Assembly: GCF_000023585.1 (NCBI RefSeq)
Contig: NC_012914.1
Coordinates: forward strand, 6,083,501-6,147,500
Direction of reading: 5' to 3'
From: Paenibacillus sp. JDR-2
GTDB lineage: Bacteria > Bacillota > Bacilli > Paenibacillales > Paenibacillaceae
Length of the DNA stretch: 64,000 nt
The notes beneath the pieces were generated by a model. That model ran no database searches. It was not told where the DNA came from and saw only the letters and a program-made list of their open reading frames with translations. Positions 8,084-17,291 of the stretch are shown piece by piece; position 1 is the first letter of the stretch; every line of letters begins with the position of its first letter. A program made the translations under genes and the position numbers.

Positions 8084-9013
8084 TTATACCGTGCCTTTGT
8101 TCATGTTGGGCAGTTCTATTGGCGCTTCATTTGTCGCATTTGTTACATCATCATCCTTATGCTCGCGTTTAAACCAGTGGTAGAAGATATAAGCCAGAAT
8201 GACGCCGTACATGAACTCTTGCAGCAGCTTCATGACGATACCGCCAAGCTGCTGATCCTCCTCCGGACTTGCCAGTAGGTTAAAGAACTGTGGCCCGTCG
8301 AACAGCGCAAGCAGCTGCGAGGGATCACTTACGCAATAGCCCATAGCTTTTACCCAAGTATCGGGATCGCTATATACCGCATACATCGGCGTGCTCGCGA
8401 AAATAATAAAAGCACAAGCCGGCGTCAGAAGTACGCCGTTGGCAAATACATAGGCCATCTTCTTCAGATCGGTAAGGCGATTCCATTCCGGAACCGGATT
8501 CGCAATCTGTGCCCACATTAACATGGCAGCAATAAGCAAGATGACATAAACAAGCCGGTGCAGCCAAAAATGCGTCATAACATAATCGTTTAGAAGCGGT
8601 ACATGATAGAGCGAGAACAACATATTAAACGTTAAAATCGCAGCAATCGGATGCGTCATAAAGCGTAACTTCTTCCAGCCTTGGGCTGCGAACATTCTCT
8701 GCCAGATGAAAGCGGGTACCGAGAGCAGCAGCATTGGAGGCACAATCAAATAAGAGACGGACATGTCTATCATGTGGAACGTAAACATCATGTGGCCCAG
8801 CAAGCTGAATGGGCCTCCCTGCACGAGGTAGAACATGACCGCTGCGCTCACAAACATGATTTTCTGCCAGACTGTTGCCTTATCCGTGTGCGGTGCATGC
8901 TTCTCCCGCCATGGTCCAATCAGATAGAAGTAGAGAATCACAAGGGCGATCATGAAGAACAGAAACCATGGGGTCCACAACTCTTCAAAGCTGAAATACT
9001 TTAAGCCAAGCAT
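8084..9013 (-). CDS. ctaG: Cytochrome c oxidase assembly factor CtaG (caa3 type)
   Basis: 309 residues with seven or more membrane helices and the conserved histidine-containing segments of the caa3_CtaG family (H-M-M-F-T-F-H-M-I-D-M, N-M-L-F-S-L-Y-H). The family is needed to make active caa3 oxidase, probably by delivering copper to subunit I (CuB). It comes after ctaF in the same direction, separated by a terminator at 9041-9084, so it may be expressed at a lower level than the structural genes. Confidence 0.92.
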   Translation of the reverse strand: MLGLKYFSFEELWTPWFLFFMIALVILYFYLIGPWREKHAPHTDKATVWQKIMFVSAAVMFYLVQGGPFSLLGHMMFTFHMIDMSVSYLIVPPMLLLSVPAFIWQRMFAAQGWKKLRFMTHPIAAILTFNMLFSLYHVPLLNDYVMTHFWLHRLVYVILLIAAMLMWAQIANPVPEWNRLTDLKKMAYVFANGVLLTPACAFIIFASTPMYAVYSDPDTWVKAMGYCVSDPSQLLALFDGPQFFNLLASPEEDQQLGGIVMKLLQEFMYGVILAYIFYHWFKREHKDDDVTNATNEAPIELPNMNKGTV

Positions 9014-9040
9014 CGATGGCAGCTCCTTTCAAATATCTGC

Positions 9041-9084
9041 AAAAAAGGAGGGCCCGTAACTGTGTTGGGGACCCTCCTCTTTTC
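9041..9084 (-). terminator. Terminator between ctaF and ctaG
   Basis: AGGAGGG and CCCTCCT pair with extra G/C pairs inside; on the minus strand a run of six T follows. It should cut transcription between ctaF and ctaG, at least partly. Confidence 0.8.
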
Positions 9085-9099
9085 AATTATGCGATAACG

Positions 9100-9417
9100 T
9101 TACCACCAAGCCCAATATTCTGCCATGATGACACACGTGAATACAACGAATACGCCAAACAGGATACCGATTATCGCGAACGTATGACCGCGATCCTTCA
9201 TATGCATCCAGAACGCCATCTGTACAAATACTTGCAAGATTGCGCAGCCGATAAGAATGATGTAGATAAAGTCGGTGTTAATCTCACCGCCGGCGACAGC
9301 CGCGAAAGCGATCAGTGTCAACAGGATCGAGAAGATAAAGGCAACGATGTGTTTCTTAGGTCCTTCAACCTTATGACGAACCGGACGTTGTTCCTCCGTG
9401 GTATGATTGCTTGCCAT
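9100..9417 (-). CDS. ctaF: Cytochrome c oxidase subunit IV
   Basis: 105 residues, three membrane helices and the typical R-H-K-V-E-G-P-K-K-H start of the COX4_pro family. It is the small subunit of the caa3 oxidase, stabilising the complex rather than binding cofactors. Three bases separate it from ctaE. Confidence 0.9.
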   Translation of the reverse strand: MASNHTTEEQRPVRHKVEGPKKHIVAFIFSILLTLIAFAAVAGGEINTDFIYIILIGCAILQVFVQMAFWMHMKDRGHTFAIIGILFGVFVVFTCVIMAEYWAWW

Positions 9418-9420
9418 GGA

Positions 9421-10038
9421 TTAGCCCACCTTTCCCATCAGGTAAACGACGGTGAAGATAAATACCCAGACAACGTCGATAAAGTGCCAGTAGATGCCGG
9501 CAACGTATGCTTTTGGAGCAGTTGTAACCGTCAGGCCTTTCTTCAGCAATTGTCCGATCAGAAGCGAGATCCACACGATACCAAACGCTACGTGAGCGCC
9601 GTGGAAGCCAACCAATGTGTAGAACGAGGAGCTGAATGCGCTCGTTGTAAATCCATGTCCCTCATGAACGTAATTCGAGAACTCGTAAATCTCCAGACCA
9701 AGGAAGCCAAGACCCAGAATAACCGTAACGACCAGCCACCAGACCATTGCTTTTACCTTTTGCTGGTGTAGAGCTTGAGTTGCGAATACGCTTGTAAGCG
9801 AGGAAGTCAGAAGCAAGCCGGTTGCAAGCGCAACGAGCGGAAGCTCGAACAGCTCTTGCGACTTCGGACCGTCGAGCACTTGGTCGCGGAGAGCAAGGAA
9901 CGCCGAGAAGAGCGTTCCGAACAATACCGTTTCCGCACCAAGGAATAACCAGAAACCAAGAATCTTATTGCGACCCTCGAGGGTTGCTTTTTCAGGCTCA
10001 TGAGGCAATTGGCCTTCAGTATGGGAATGTGCACTCAT
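9421..10038 (-). CDS. ctaE: Cytochrome c oxidase subunit III
   Basis: 205 residues with five membrane helices; G-F-H-G-A-H-V and W-H-F-I-D-V-V-W-V-F-I-F mark the COX3 family. It supports proton uptake and complex stability. Its ATG overlaps the ctaD stop by four bases (ATGA), showing translational coupling. Confidence 0.93.
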   Translation of the reverse strand: MSAHSHTEGQLPHEPEKATLEGRNKILGFWLFLGAETVLFGTLFSAFLALRDQVLDGPKSQELFELPLVALATGLLLTSSLTSVFATQALHQQKVKAMVWWLVVTVILGLGFLGLEIYEFSNYVHEGHGFTTSAFSSSFYTLVGFHGAHVAFGIVWISLLIGQLLKKGLTVTTAPKAYVAGIYWHFIDVVWVFIFTVVYLMGKVG

Positions 10039-11918
10039 GCTTTAACCCCCTTATCTTGCAGTTCTTCTGGTTCGATATGGAAGCCATGATCATCGATCAG
10101 GGAACGGATAATCATACATGTAAATGTAATGATCAGACCGATACCGCCTACAACGAATCCTGCTTCAATACCAGCGATTTTACCCCATTCGCCATGCGAG
10201 TACATGAGACCAAGACCTGTAATAAACAAGCCGATCGCCATAAACAATGGCAGAATAGACGGGGATGGCATATGGATCGAACCGATCGGTTCAGCCGGTG
10301 TCATTTCTTTATGACCATCCATTTTTTCTTTCCAATATGCATCATAACCGCGAACAAGCGGAGTTTGCTTAAAGTTGTATTCCGGAGCCGGCGAAGGGAT
10401 CGTCCACTCCAACGTACGGCCATCTTCCCAAGGATCGTTTGCTGCATTTTTCGGTTTGAACGCCGTAATGACAACATTCAGAAGGAAGAAGATCGTACCC
10501 AGACCCATCAGCATTGCACCGATTGTACTAATCAAGTTCAGTTCGTTAAAGCCCAAGCCGTCCAGATAAGTCCAGATCCGGCGCGGCATACCCATCAGAC
10601 CAAGGAAATGCTGTACGAAGAATGTCAGATGGAAGCCGATAAAGAATGTCCAGAACGTCAGCTTTGCCAAACCTTCATTCAGCATGCGGCCAAACATCTT
10701 AGGCCACCAGTAATGAAGACCAGCAAAGAGACCCAATACAAGTCCGCCAACGATAACGTAGTGGAAATGCGCTACAACGAAGTAGGAGTCATGGTACTGG
10801 AAGTCGGCAGGAGCCGCAGCCAGCATGACACCGGTTACACCGCCCATTACGAACGTTGGGATAAATCCTACGGCAAACAGGTTTGCTGCATTGAATTTAA
10901 TCGAACCGCCCCACAGCGTAAATAGCCAGTTAAAGATTTTGATACCTGTCGGTACCGCGATCAGCATCGTTGCAATGGAGAACAGACCGTTCGCAACCGG
11001 TCCAAGACCAGTAGTGAACATGTGATGCGCCCATACCATGAAGCCCAAGAAACCGATCAGGATCGTAGCGAAGACCATTGAGCTGTATCCAAACAACCGC
11101 TTACGCGAGAACGTGCTGACAACCTCGGAGATAACACCGAATGCCGGCAGGATCAGGATATAAACCTCAGGATGCCCGAAGATCCAGAAAATATGCTCCC
11201 AGAGAACCGCATTACCGCCGCCGGAAGGATCAAAGAAATTTGCGTCAAATATGCGGTCGAACATGAGGGCCGCAAGGCCAACTGTCAGTGCAGGGAATGC
11301 GAACAGGATCAGTGCCGAAGTAATGAATACGGACCAAGTAAACATCGGCATGCGCATGAAGGTCATTCCCGGAGCGCGCATATTAATAATCGTTACCAAG
11401 AAATTAATACCGCCGACCAGCGTACCGATACCCGCAATCTGCAAGCCAAGCACGTAATAGTCAAAACCATGGTCGCCGTTAAATGTAGTTCCCGAAAGCG
11501 GTGCATAAGCTGTCCAGCCGCCGTCAGGTGCAGCGCCAGTAAACCAGCTGACATTCAGCAGGACTGCGCCAAAGAAGAAAGTCCAGAAACCAATTGCGTT
11601 TACGAATGGGTACGCAACGTCGCGTGCGCCAATCTGCAGCGGTACAATCGCGTTCATCAATGCGAAGATGACTGGCATCGCTGCAAGGAAGATCATTGTA
11701 GTACCGTGCATCGTAAGCAGCTCGTTATATGTATCCGCGCTAACGAAATCGTTAAGCGGTTTCCACAGCTGAATCCGAATGAGAAGTGCTTCCAACCCGC
11801 CGACCAGGAAGAAAAAACCGCCGGCGATTAAATACAAAATACCGATTTTTTTGTGGTCAACCGTCGTCAGCCAGTCCATCAGGCCGGAATAACGTTTAAC
11901 CGCATGTCCATGAGCCAA
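10035..11918 (-). CDS. ctaD: Cytochrome c oxidase subunit I (caa3)
   Basis: 627 residues, 12 or more helices with a C-terminal extension. Heme and copper ligands are all present: H71 (low-spin heme), H249 with Y253 in G-H-P-E-V-Y (CuB and the cross-linked tyrosine), H298-H299 (CuB), H384 and H386 in V-A-H-F-H-Y. The protein reduces oxygen to water and pumps protons in the cytoplasmic membrane. Third-quarter extension of about 90 residues matches Bacillus-type CtaD, which carries part of what is subunit III elsewhere. Flanked by ctaC upstream and ctaE downstream. Confidence 0.95.
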   Translation of the reverse strand: MAHGHAVKRYSGLMDWLTTVDHKKIGILYLIAGGFFFLVGGLEALLIRIQLWKPLNDFVSADTYNELLTMHGTTMIFLAAMPVIFALMNAIVPLQIGARDVAYPFVNAIGFWTFFFGAVLLNVSWFTGAAPDGGWTAYAPLSGTTFNGDHGFDYYVLGLQIAGIGTLVGGINFLVTIINMRAPGMTFMRMPMFTWSVFITSALILFAFPALTVGLAALMFDRIFDANFFDPSGGGNAVLWEHIFWIFGHPEVYILILPAFGVISEVVSTFSRKRLFGYSSMVFATILIGFLGFMVWAHHMFTTGLGPVANGLFSIATMLIAVPTGIKIFNWLFTLWGGSIKFNAANLFAVGFIPTFVMGGVTGVMLAAAPADFQYHDSYFVVAHFHYVIVGGLVLGLFAGLHYWWPKMFGRMLNEGLAKLTFWTFFIGFHLTFFVQHFLGLMGMPRRIWTYLDGLGFNELNLISTIGAMLMGLGTIFFLLNVVITAFKPKNAANDPWEDGRTLEWTIPSPAPEYNFKQTPLVRGYDAYWKEKMDGHKEMTPAEPIGSIHMPSPSILPLFMAIGLFITGLGLMYSHGEWGKIAGIEAGFVVGGIGLIITFTCMIIRSLIDDHGFHIEPEELQDKGVKA

Positions 11919-11946
11919 GGTAGGTACCTCCTTTAATCACCGATGA

Positions 11947-12993
11947 TTATTGTTGATAGTCGAGAGTCAATTCCGATAAATATTTAGAAATTCCGTCAAG
12001 CTCTTGTTGAGTAAGATCAACCTTAGGCATCAGCGTGCCAGGTTTTACAGCCGACGGATCTTCAATCCAGCGATGCAGGTTGTCGTAAGTCGAACCTTCG
12101 TTGGAATATTTCGGATCATCAGTGTTAACGAGAATACCACCGACAGTCTCACGGCTGCCGATACCAGTCAGGTTAGGGAATGCCGGACCGCCTTGATCGC
12201 CTACAGCGTGGCAAGTCAGACATTTGCTGACAAATGCTTCTTTAATAGCTGGGTCGCTTGGAAGCGCAACCGGAGCTTGCAAAGCAGCAGTCCAACGGTC
12301 AAACGAAGCCTCGTCCACCGATTTTACTTTAAAGTCCATTAAGCCGTGCGAAGGTCCGCAAAGCTCGGCGCATTTGCCTAAGTAAACGCCTTCTTTTGGA
12401 GCCGAGAAATACATGATATTCACGTTAGCTCCAGGGTTTGCATCGATTTTACCGGCAAGAGACGGAATCCAGAACGAGTGAAGAACGTCTGCTGATTTCG
12501 CTTCGATGGAGATCGTCTTGCCTTTAGGAATTACTAATTCCTGTGCAGTCTTAATTCCGAGTTCAGGATACTCGAATTCCCACCAATATTGGTGAGCGGT
12601 TACAACAACCTTAACCGCCTCCGGATCTTTTGTGTGATCCTTTGAGAGGTTAAATACCGATTGGATAGTTGGTACACCCAGGATGATCAACAGGATAATC
12701 GGAATGACTGTCCAGATAATCTCCAGCTTATGGTTACCTTCCACTTGTTTCGGAATGGTGTTGTCGCCGGGACGTCTGCGGAAACGAATAATTACATAGA
12801 AAGAAATCGCAAACACGACCACAATCACGATGAGCATGATTGAAATCGCCAGCTTCATCAGTCCGAACTGCTCTTCCGCTACAGGACCTTGGGGCCTCAG
12901 CGTGGACAAGTCACTTCGTCCGCATGCCGACAGCACGAGCACCATCAAGGCCAGAAGCGGTGCAAGCTTTCTAAAAAACTGCCACCGATTCAT
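11947..12993 (-). CDS. ctaC: Cytochrome c oxidase subunit II with fused cytochrome c
   Basis: 348 residues from ATG 12993 (a TTG lies one codon earlier). Lipobox L-S-A-C with the cysteine at 24, two membrane helices, a cupredoxin domain with CuA ligands H172, C208, E210, C212, H216 and M219, and a C-terminal cytochrome c domain with C258-x-x-C261-H262 and probable axial M322. This fusion defines a caa3 oxidase. It receives electrons from soluble or lipid-linked cytochrome c. First gene of the cluster; a good promoter is at 13109-13137. Confidence 0.95.
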   Translation of the reverse strand: MNRWQFFRKLAPLLALMVLVLSACGRSDLSTLRPQGPVAEEQFGLMKLAISIMLIVIVVVFAISFYVIIRFRRRPGDNTIPKQVEGNHKLEIIWTVIPIILLIILGVPTIQSVFNLSKDHTKDPEAVKVVVTAHQYWWEFEYPELGIKTAQELVIPKGKTISIEAKSADVLHSFWIPSLAGKIDANPGANVNIMYFSAPKEGVYLGKCAELCGPSHGLMDFKVKSVDEASFDRWTAALQAPVALPSDPAIKEAFVSKCLTCHAVGDQGGPAFPNLTGIGSRETVGGILVNTDDPKYSNEGSTYDNLHRWIEDPSAVKPGTLMPKVDLTQQELDGISKYLSELTLDYQQ

Positions 12994-13364
12994 CAATAAT
13001 CAACCCCACTTTTGACGTTTTCGCAGATGCTAACATCTTAGTAATAATGCGGCAAACTGCGTGTTTCACAGATGTTATGACAACTACTGGAACTAAATCA
13101 CTTAATTAAATATAAAGTTGCTGTACTTATTTGTCAATGTTCCACAGAGAGTTCACAAATTGTTCTCAAAGCTGTCAAAAACTCAGGTTTTTCACGGTTT
13201 CGCGGCTTTGACAAAGTGTTTATAAACGTGCTACCAAACACGGTTTCCCTACCCTACATTGTGCACCAAACCCATGGTCAATTATGTATGGCGGCCAAAG
13301 TGTATATTTCATCGTTCCCTACAAACCCTATTCCTATAACTGCCCGAATGGAGGCTGATTACCC
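12994..13364. other. Intergenic region between ctaC and the yhcN-like gene
   Basis: About 370 bases between divergent genes. It holds the ctaC promoter (13109-13137). No other frame or hairpin of note was seen. Promoter for the plus-strand sporulation lipoprotein must lie here but I could not pick a convincing sporulation sigma-factor site. Confidence 0.6.
13109..13137 (-). promoter_or_regulatory. Sigma-A type promoter for ctaC
   Basis: On the minus strand TTGACA (13132-13137) and TATATT (13109-13114) are separated by 17 bases, about 115 bases upstream of the ctaC start. The -35 is a perfect consensus. Confidence 0.75.
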
Positions 13365-14114
13365 TTGAACAAACGAGTATCCGGATTATTGATGATTTCT
13401 TGTTTATTGATAAGCATGACTGCAGCCTGCGGTTACCAGAAGAACATCCAAAGCAGCGATCACGATTACGGAAGCCGGAAAACCGGCGACGCTAAAATGC
13501 TCGGCGGTAAAATGTACGGCACTTCTTCCGCCAACAATCCCCGCCAGCATGACAATGCCTTTTTCGAATACAGCAACAAGCTCTCAAATGAGGTATCCAA
13601 GCTTGGCGGGGTTGGCTCGGCCATTGTTATGCTTACCGACAAGAACGCTTATGTAGGCCTTGCTCTCGATTGGTCGGCTGTCGGCACCAAAAGCGCAGGG
13701 CATACCGATGAGCAGGACCGCAGCGGTTCCAGCGAGGGCGTATACAACCATGACACCGGCAGTCAACGCTGGGATAACCAGCATCTGGTGACGCCTTACA
13801 ACTCCCTCTTCACCGTTAATGACCACAGTATGCTGTCCGATGAGCTGAAGCAGACCGTGGCCGTAAAGGTCAGGGAGCTTGCTCCGGCTGTTCAGGAAGT
13901 CCATATCTCGGCCAACATGGACTTTGTAAACGAACTAAATGAATACGCAAAAGAAGCCTGGATGAATCATTCCCTCACTCCATGGCTGCAGGACTTCAAC
14001 ACACTGGTGAAATACCAGTTTGCGGGCGGAAATACAATGCCGCAGAAGATTAAGGATTACGATAATATGCGCGCCAAACAGAAAAACGGACAATCCATTA
14101 TTCCTACCCATTAA
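13365..14114 (+). CDS. YhcN/YlaJ-family sporulation lipoprotein
   Basis: 249 residues from a TTG start behind GGAGG. N-terminal signal peptide ends in a lipobox (T-A-A-C-G), so it is a lipoprotein. The middle (G-V-G-S-A-I-V-M-L-T-D-K-N-A-Y-V-G-L) and the stretch ending in V-H-I-S-A-N-M-D-F-V-N are the YhcN/YlaJ signature. Family members are made in the forespore and sit in the inner spore membrane; they affect germination or outgrowth, with no known enzyme activity. No operon partner; a convergent MFS gene follows. Confidence 0.85.
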   Translation: MNKRVSGLLMISCLLISMTAACGYQKNIQSSDHDYGSRKTGDAKMLGGKMYGTSSANNPRQHDNAFFEYSNKLSNEVSKLGGVGSAIVMLTDKNAYVGLALDWSAVGTKSAGHTDEQDRSGSSEGVYNHDTGSQRWDNQHLVTPYNSLFTVNDHSMLSDELKQTVAVKVRELAPAVQEVHISANMDFVNELNEYAKEAWMNHSLTPWLQDFNTLVKYQFAGGNTMPQKIKDYDNMRAKQKNGQSIIPTH

Positions 14115-14150
14115 TGGGTTTCCAAAAAAATCTCTTCTATTATATATGCA

Positions 14151-14178
14151 AAAAGGATCAGGTTACCCTGATCCTTTT
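14151..14178. terminator. Bidirectional terminator shared by convergent genes
   Basis: AAAAGGATCAGG and its exact complement pair around four bases. It separates convergent genes, and the minus-strand MFS gene has its last seven codons and stop inside the hairpin. Confidence 0.85.
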
Positions 14179-15312
14179 CATTTGATTCACATTCCGCTGG
14201 ATGAGCAGTCCGCAGCAAGCCCCGATAAACGACAAGGCCGACATGCACGCATATAAAGCAGGTCCCCCTATCCAGTCAAAGAGCCAGCCACCCACCGTCG
14301 AGGATATAATACTCGATATCCCGAACAGCAGCATCGCGAGTATCGTTTGTCCGGTCGCTTTCCACTGCTCCGGAATCAAGGTGTACAGATATTGAATGGA
14401 TGCCGCATAGAACAGGACAAACGAAACACCTTGCAGAAGCTGCAGCCACACAATCGCAACCGGATTATCCAACCAGGCCGATAGGGCAAACCGCAGCACA
14501 TAAAAAAACGCCGCTATGGAGATGACCCGCAGCTCCTTCCCAGGCTTAATGAACCGGTTAATGAGAGCGAAGAATACAACCTCCGCCAGCGTCATAATGA
14601 ACCAGGCCAACCCAACCATTCCTACTCCGCCGCCAAGGCTTTGCACGTACAAGCCGACGTAGCTGTCATTCATGCGGTGCGGGATCGCGATCAGAAGCAC
14701 AAGCAGCAGAAACTGTATGGTTCGTTTGTCCTTTAGGAAGGGCTTCATATCCCGCCAAGCCACCGGCTTGCCGGCTGCCGGAGTTTCGGGCAGCATGGCG
14801 CAAAGCAAAAAGGCAAGAACGCCATAGGCGGCAAACAAGTACATAAAGCTGCCCATACCGTAGCGGTCACCGACGTAACCTATTATATAGGAAGCAACAG
14901 CATACCCAAGCGCGCCGTACATCCGGACGCTCCCAAAGCCAACCCCCGCTTTTTCCGCCAAGCGGTAATTCATGCTCTCCGTTAACGGATCGGCCGGCAT
15001 CAGGAAGAAGTACATCGCCGCCGTCAGCGCAAATGCGGCTGGCATAAGCGAGATCGAGAACAGGGCCATCCCCAGTCCAATTGAAGCAATGAGCAGGATC
15101 AAGAGCACAGCCTTGACCGTTTTATACTTATCGCTGATCATGCCCCAGAGGGGCTGCGAGACCACTCCGATAATACTTCCCGTTCCGAGAATAACCCCAA
15201 TCTCCGATGCCGAAATGCCCTTCTCTGCAAAGTACAACGGCAGGAACGACAGAAACATGGCAAACATCGAGAAATAGAAGAAGTTATATCCCCTAAGCAA
15301 AACAAGCTTCAT
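14158..15312 (-). CDS. MFS transporter (MFS_1-like, LacY-related group)
   Basis: 384 residues, 12 predicted helices. The start F-Y-F-S-M-F-A-M-F-L-S-F-L-P-L-Y-F and the loop between helices 2 and 3 (G-x-x-S-D-K-Y-K-T) place it in the MFS_1_like / LacY-related set found in many Firmicutes. Likely a proton-linked importer or exporter of sugars, nucleosides or drugs; the substrate cannot be read. Its stop lies inside the terminator hairpin at 14151-14178. Not obviously linked to its neighbours. Confidence 0.8.
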   Translation of the reverse strand: MKLVLLRGYNFFYFSMFAMFLSFLPLYFAEKGISASEIGVILGTGSIIGVVSQPLWGMISDKYKTVKAVLLILLIASIGLGMALFSISLMPAAFALTAAMYFFLMPADPLTESMNYRLAEKAGVGFGSVRMYGALGYAVASYIIGYVGDRYGMGSFMYLFAAYGVLAFLLCAMLPETPAAGKPVAWRDMKPFLKDKRTIQFLLLVLLIAIPHRMNDSYVGLYVQSLGGGVGMVGLAWFIMTLAEVVFFALINRFIKPGKELRVISIAAFFYVLRFALSAWLDNPVAIVWLQLLQGVSFVLFYAASIQYLYTLIPEQWKATGQTILAMLLFGISSIISSTVGGWLFDWIGGPALYACMSALSFIGACCGLLIQRNVNQMKRIRVT

Positions 15313-15388
15313 ATCTTATCTTTCATCCCTTCATTAAACCTGAACCCATCATACCCTATTTAAATGAAGGAATACATTCGAAGCTTTC

Positions 15389-16363
15389 TTAACGAAGCGG
15401 CGCAAACCCTTCAATCTCGGAAAGAATTTCATGCGCACGAGTAAGCACCTCGTCCGTTAGCACAAGATCGACGGCCGCCAGGTTCTGTTCAATTTGCGAC
15501 GGACGGCTTGAACCGATGATTGCGGAGCTTACACCCGGCTGGCGCAGCACCCAGGCTAGCGCAAATTGCGATAAGGTACCGCCGATTTCGCCCGCCAGCT
15601 GCTCCAGCTTTTGAACGCAGGCCAATACATCCTCCCGCATATAGCTGTTAATGACGAAGTTCGTGCGATCGTTGGCTGCGCGACTGCCTGAAGGTGCAGC
15701 TTGTCCCGGTTTGTATTTACCCGTTAATACGCCCTGCGCCAATGGAGAGAACACCACTTGCCCAAGGCCTTCACTTTCGCTTACCGGCAGCACTTCCTTC
15801 TCGATATAACGCTCAATCATATTGTAGATCGGCTGGTTGGAGACTAGCGGGCGAAGACCAAGGCGTTTGCCGATTCCAACCGCATCGGTGATTTGCGCGC
15901 CAGTCCACTCGCTGATGCCCGCATAGAGAATTTTGCCGGATGCAACCAGATCGTCTAATGCACGAAGAGTCTCTTCTACCGGGGTCTCCGGGTCATAGCG
16001 GTGGCACTGGTATAGGTCAATATAATCCGTGCCGAGACGTTTTAAGCTGGCATCGCATTGCTCCATAATATGTTTTCGCGACAATCCGCGGTCATTAGGG
16101 CCGGCATCCATCGGAAAATACACCTTGGTAGCCAGTACGTAGCTGCTGCGCCGGAATTCCTTAAGCGCTTCGCCCATTACTTTTTCGGCCTCTCCCCGGT
16201 TGTAGGCATTTGCCGTATCGAAGAAGTTAATTCCGTTCTCATACGCATACCGGATACATTCTCTTGCCGTATCTTTCTCCGTTGCGTCGCCGTAAGTAAG
16301 CCAGCTTCCAAGACCAATTTCGCTAACCTTTAATCCGCTGCTGCCGAGTCTTCTGTATTTCAT
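15389..16363 (-). CDS. Aldo/keto reductase (AKR6/12-like)
   Basis: 324 residues forming a TIM-barrel oxidoreductase. The tetrad is visible: D49 and Y54 in F-F-D-T-A-N-A-Y, K80 in L-A-T-K, H121 in L-Y-Q-C-H. The C-terminal I-I-G-S-S-R-P-S-Q motif binds the 2' phosphate of NADPH. Closest by eye to the potassium-channel-beta/YghZ/YhdN-type proteins that reduce aldehydes such as methylglyoxal. It is divergent from an HxlR regulator, a common pairing that suggests induction by reactive aldehydes or thiol stress. Confidence 0.88.
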   Translation of the reverse strand: MKYRRLGSSGLKVSEIGLGSWLTYGDATEKDTARECIRYAYENGINFFDTANAYNRGEAEKVMGEALKEFRRSSYVLATKVYFPMDAGPNDRGLSRKHIMEQCDASLKRLGTDYIDLYQCHRYDPETPVEETLRALDDLVASGKILYAGISEWTGAQITDAVGIGKRLGLRPLVSNQPIYNMIERYIEKEVLPVSESEGLGQVVFSPLAQGVLTGKYKPGQAAPSGSRAANDRTNFVINSYMREDVLACVQKLEQLAGEIGGTLSQFALAWVLRQPGVSSAIIGSSRPSQIEQNLAAVDLVLTDEVLTRAHEILSEIEGFAPLR

Positions 16364-16516
16364 CCGTTGACTCCTCCTCGCCTGATCTCTATCAAGGCTA
16401 AGTGTAAGGCAGTCCGTATTCTTTTTAAAGTAGTGAATGTTTTTTTAATTTATTATTTCTATTATATATACTATACTGAAGGTAACTTTGGCTCGTTAAG
16501 AAAGAAAGGAGCTTTA

Positions 16517-16855
16517 ATGATCATGAACGCGAATAATTACATTCCGAAGGAACCTGAAACGATTGAGTGCAATATCGAGAAAACGCTGGACGTTATAGGC
16601 GGCAAATGGGCTTTTCTTGTGATCAGAGAGTTATTCTGCGGTACAAAAAGATTCGGGGAGCTTCAGCGTCTGATTCCGGCGGTTAGTCCGCGGGCACTGA
16701 CCAGTACGCTTCGCCATCTAGAGGAAAAAGGCGTGCTTGAACGGCATGTATTCCCTACCGTACCCGTGACGGTTGAATATACGCTTACGCCAAAAGGCGA
16801 AGACCTGCATGCGATTCTGAAGCAAATGAAGCTGTGGGCAGCCAAATGGACTTAA
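16517..16855 (+). CDS. HxlR-family transcriptional regulator
   Basis: 112 residues: a single winged helix with C-N-I-E-K-T-L-D-V-I-G-G-K-W, R-F-G-E-L-Q-R-L-I-P-A-V-S-P-R-A-L-T and L-x-x-L-E-E-K-G-V-L-x-R, all typical of HxlR/YodB/DUF24 proteins. Cysteine C17 sits where YodB-type members have their redox-sensing cysteine, so it may sense electrophiles. A longer frame starts at 16367, but AAAGGAG lies just before ATG 16517, which gives the family's usual length. Divergent from the aldo/keto reductase, the likely target. Confidence 0.88.
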   Translation: MIMNANNYIPKEPETIECNIEKTLDVIGGKWAFLVIRELFCGTKRFGELQRLIPAVSPRALTSTLRHLEEKGVLERHVFPTVPVTVEYTLTPKGEDLHAILKQMKLWAAKWT

Positions 16856-16872
16856 CAATTTCTTACTTTTAC

Positions 16873-16901
16873 TTGCTTTTTCTGGCGAGTGATTGTATAC
16901 T
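16873..16901 (+). promoter_or_regulatory. Sigma-A type promoter
   Basis: TTGCTT (16873-16878) and TATACT (16896-16901) are 17 bases apart, just downstream of the HxlR gene, pointing toward the small frame at 16962-17225. Confidence 0.55.
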
Positions 16902-16961
16902 ATAAAAGTTGTGTTATATTTAACCCCTGTATATCCCTCCAAAAAACAGAAAAATTCATGA

Positions 16962-17225
16962 TTTCCTCGAATTTCGATTTTTCTTTTTCTGTTAATTCCA
17001 TTCCTTACGAACAGTAAGAACTTTGATTCACACTGGCGCGGTCTAGGAGCCGCAAGGACGGAAGAGAGGCAGGGCTTTCGTTGTTTTAAAGTATGCTTAC
17101 AAGCTGCTTTGTCCGTTACGCAAAGCAACCCAGAGTATGCGCAAGATGAACATCTCACACAAATCTTGTTGCAATTAACAAGGGATATGAACCACGCGGT
17201 CAGCACCATGCTGCAAGAAGTATAA
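16962..17225 (+). CDS. Possible small coding frame without an ATG start
   Basis: An open frame of 87 codons ends in TAA at 17223-17225. Its last 65 or so residues look protein-like and balanced (for example H-W-R-G-L-G-A-A-R-T-E-E-R-Q-G-F-R-C-F-K and L-L-Q-L-T-R-D-M-N-H-A-V-S-T-M-L-Q-E-V), but the frame contains no ATG, GTG or TTG before that block. A short ATG frame (16958) in another phase ends after 19 codons just where this one becomes protein-like. This could be a frameshifted gene, a sequencing error, or a rare start codon. I do not recognise the family. Confidence 0.35.
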   Translation, partial: FPRISIFLFLLIPFLTNSKNFDSHWRGLGAARTEERQGFRCFKVCLQAALSVTQSNPEYAQDEHLTQILLQLTRDMNHAVSTMLQEV

Positions 17226-17257
17226 GCCGCCGAGGTTAAATATAAGGTACACAAGCC

Positions 17258-17283
17258 AACGGCACCCGCTTAAGGGTGCCGTT
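17258..17283. terminator. Inverted repeat after the germinant receptor operon
   Basis: AACGGCACCC and its complement pair around six bases. It lies 9 bases beyond the stop of the permease gene. T-runs are poor, so terminator strength is doubtful. Confidence 0.55.
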
Positions 17284-17291
17284 ATCCATTT

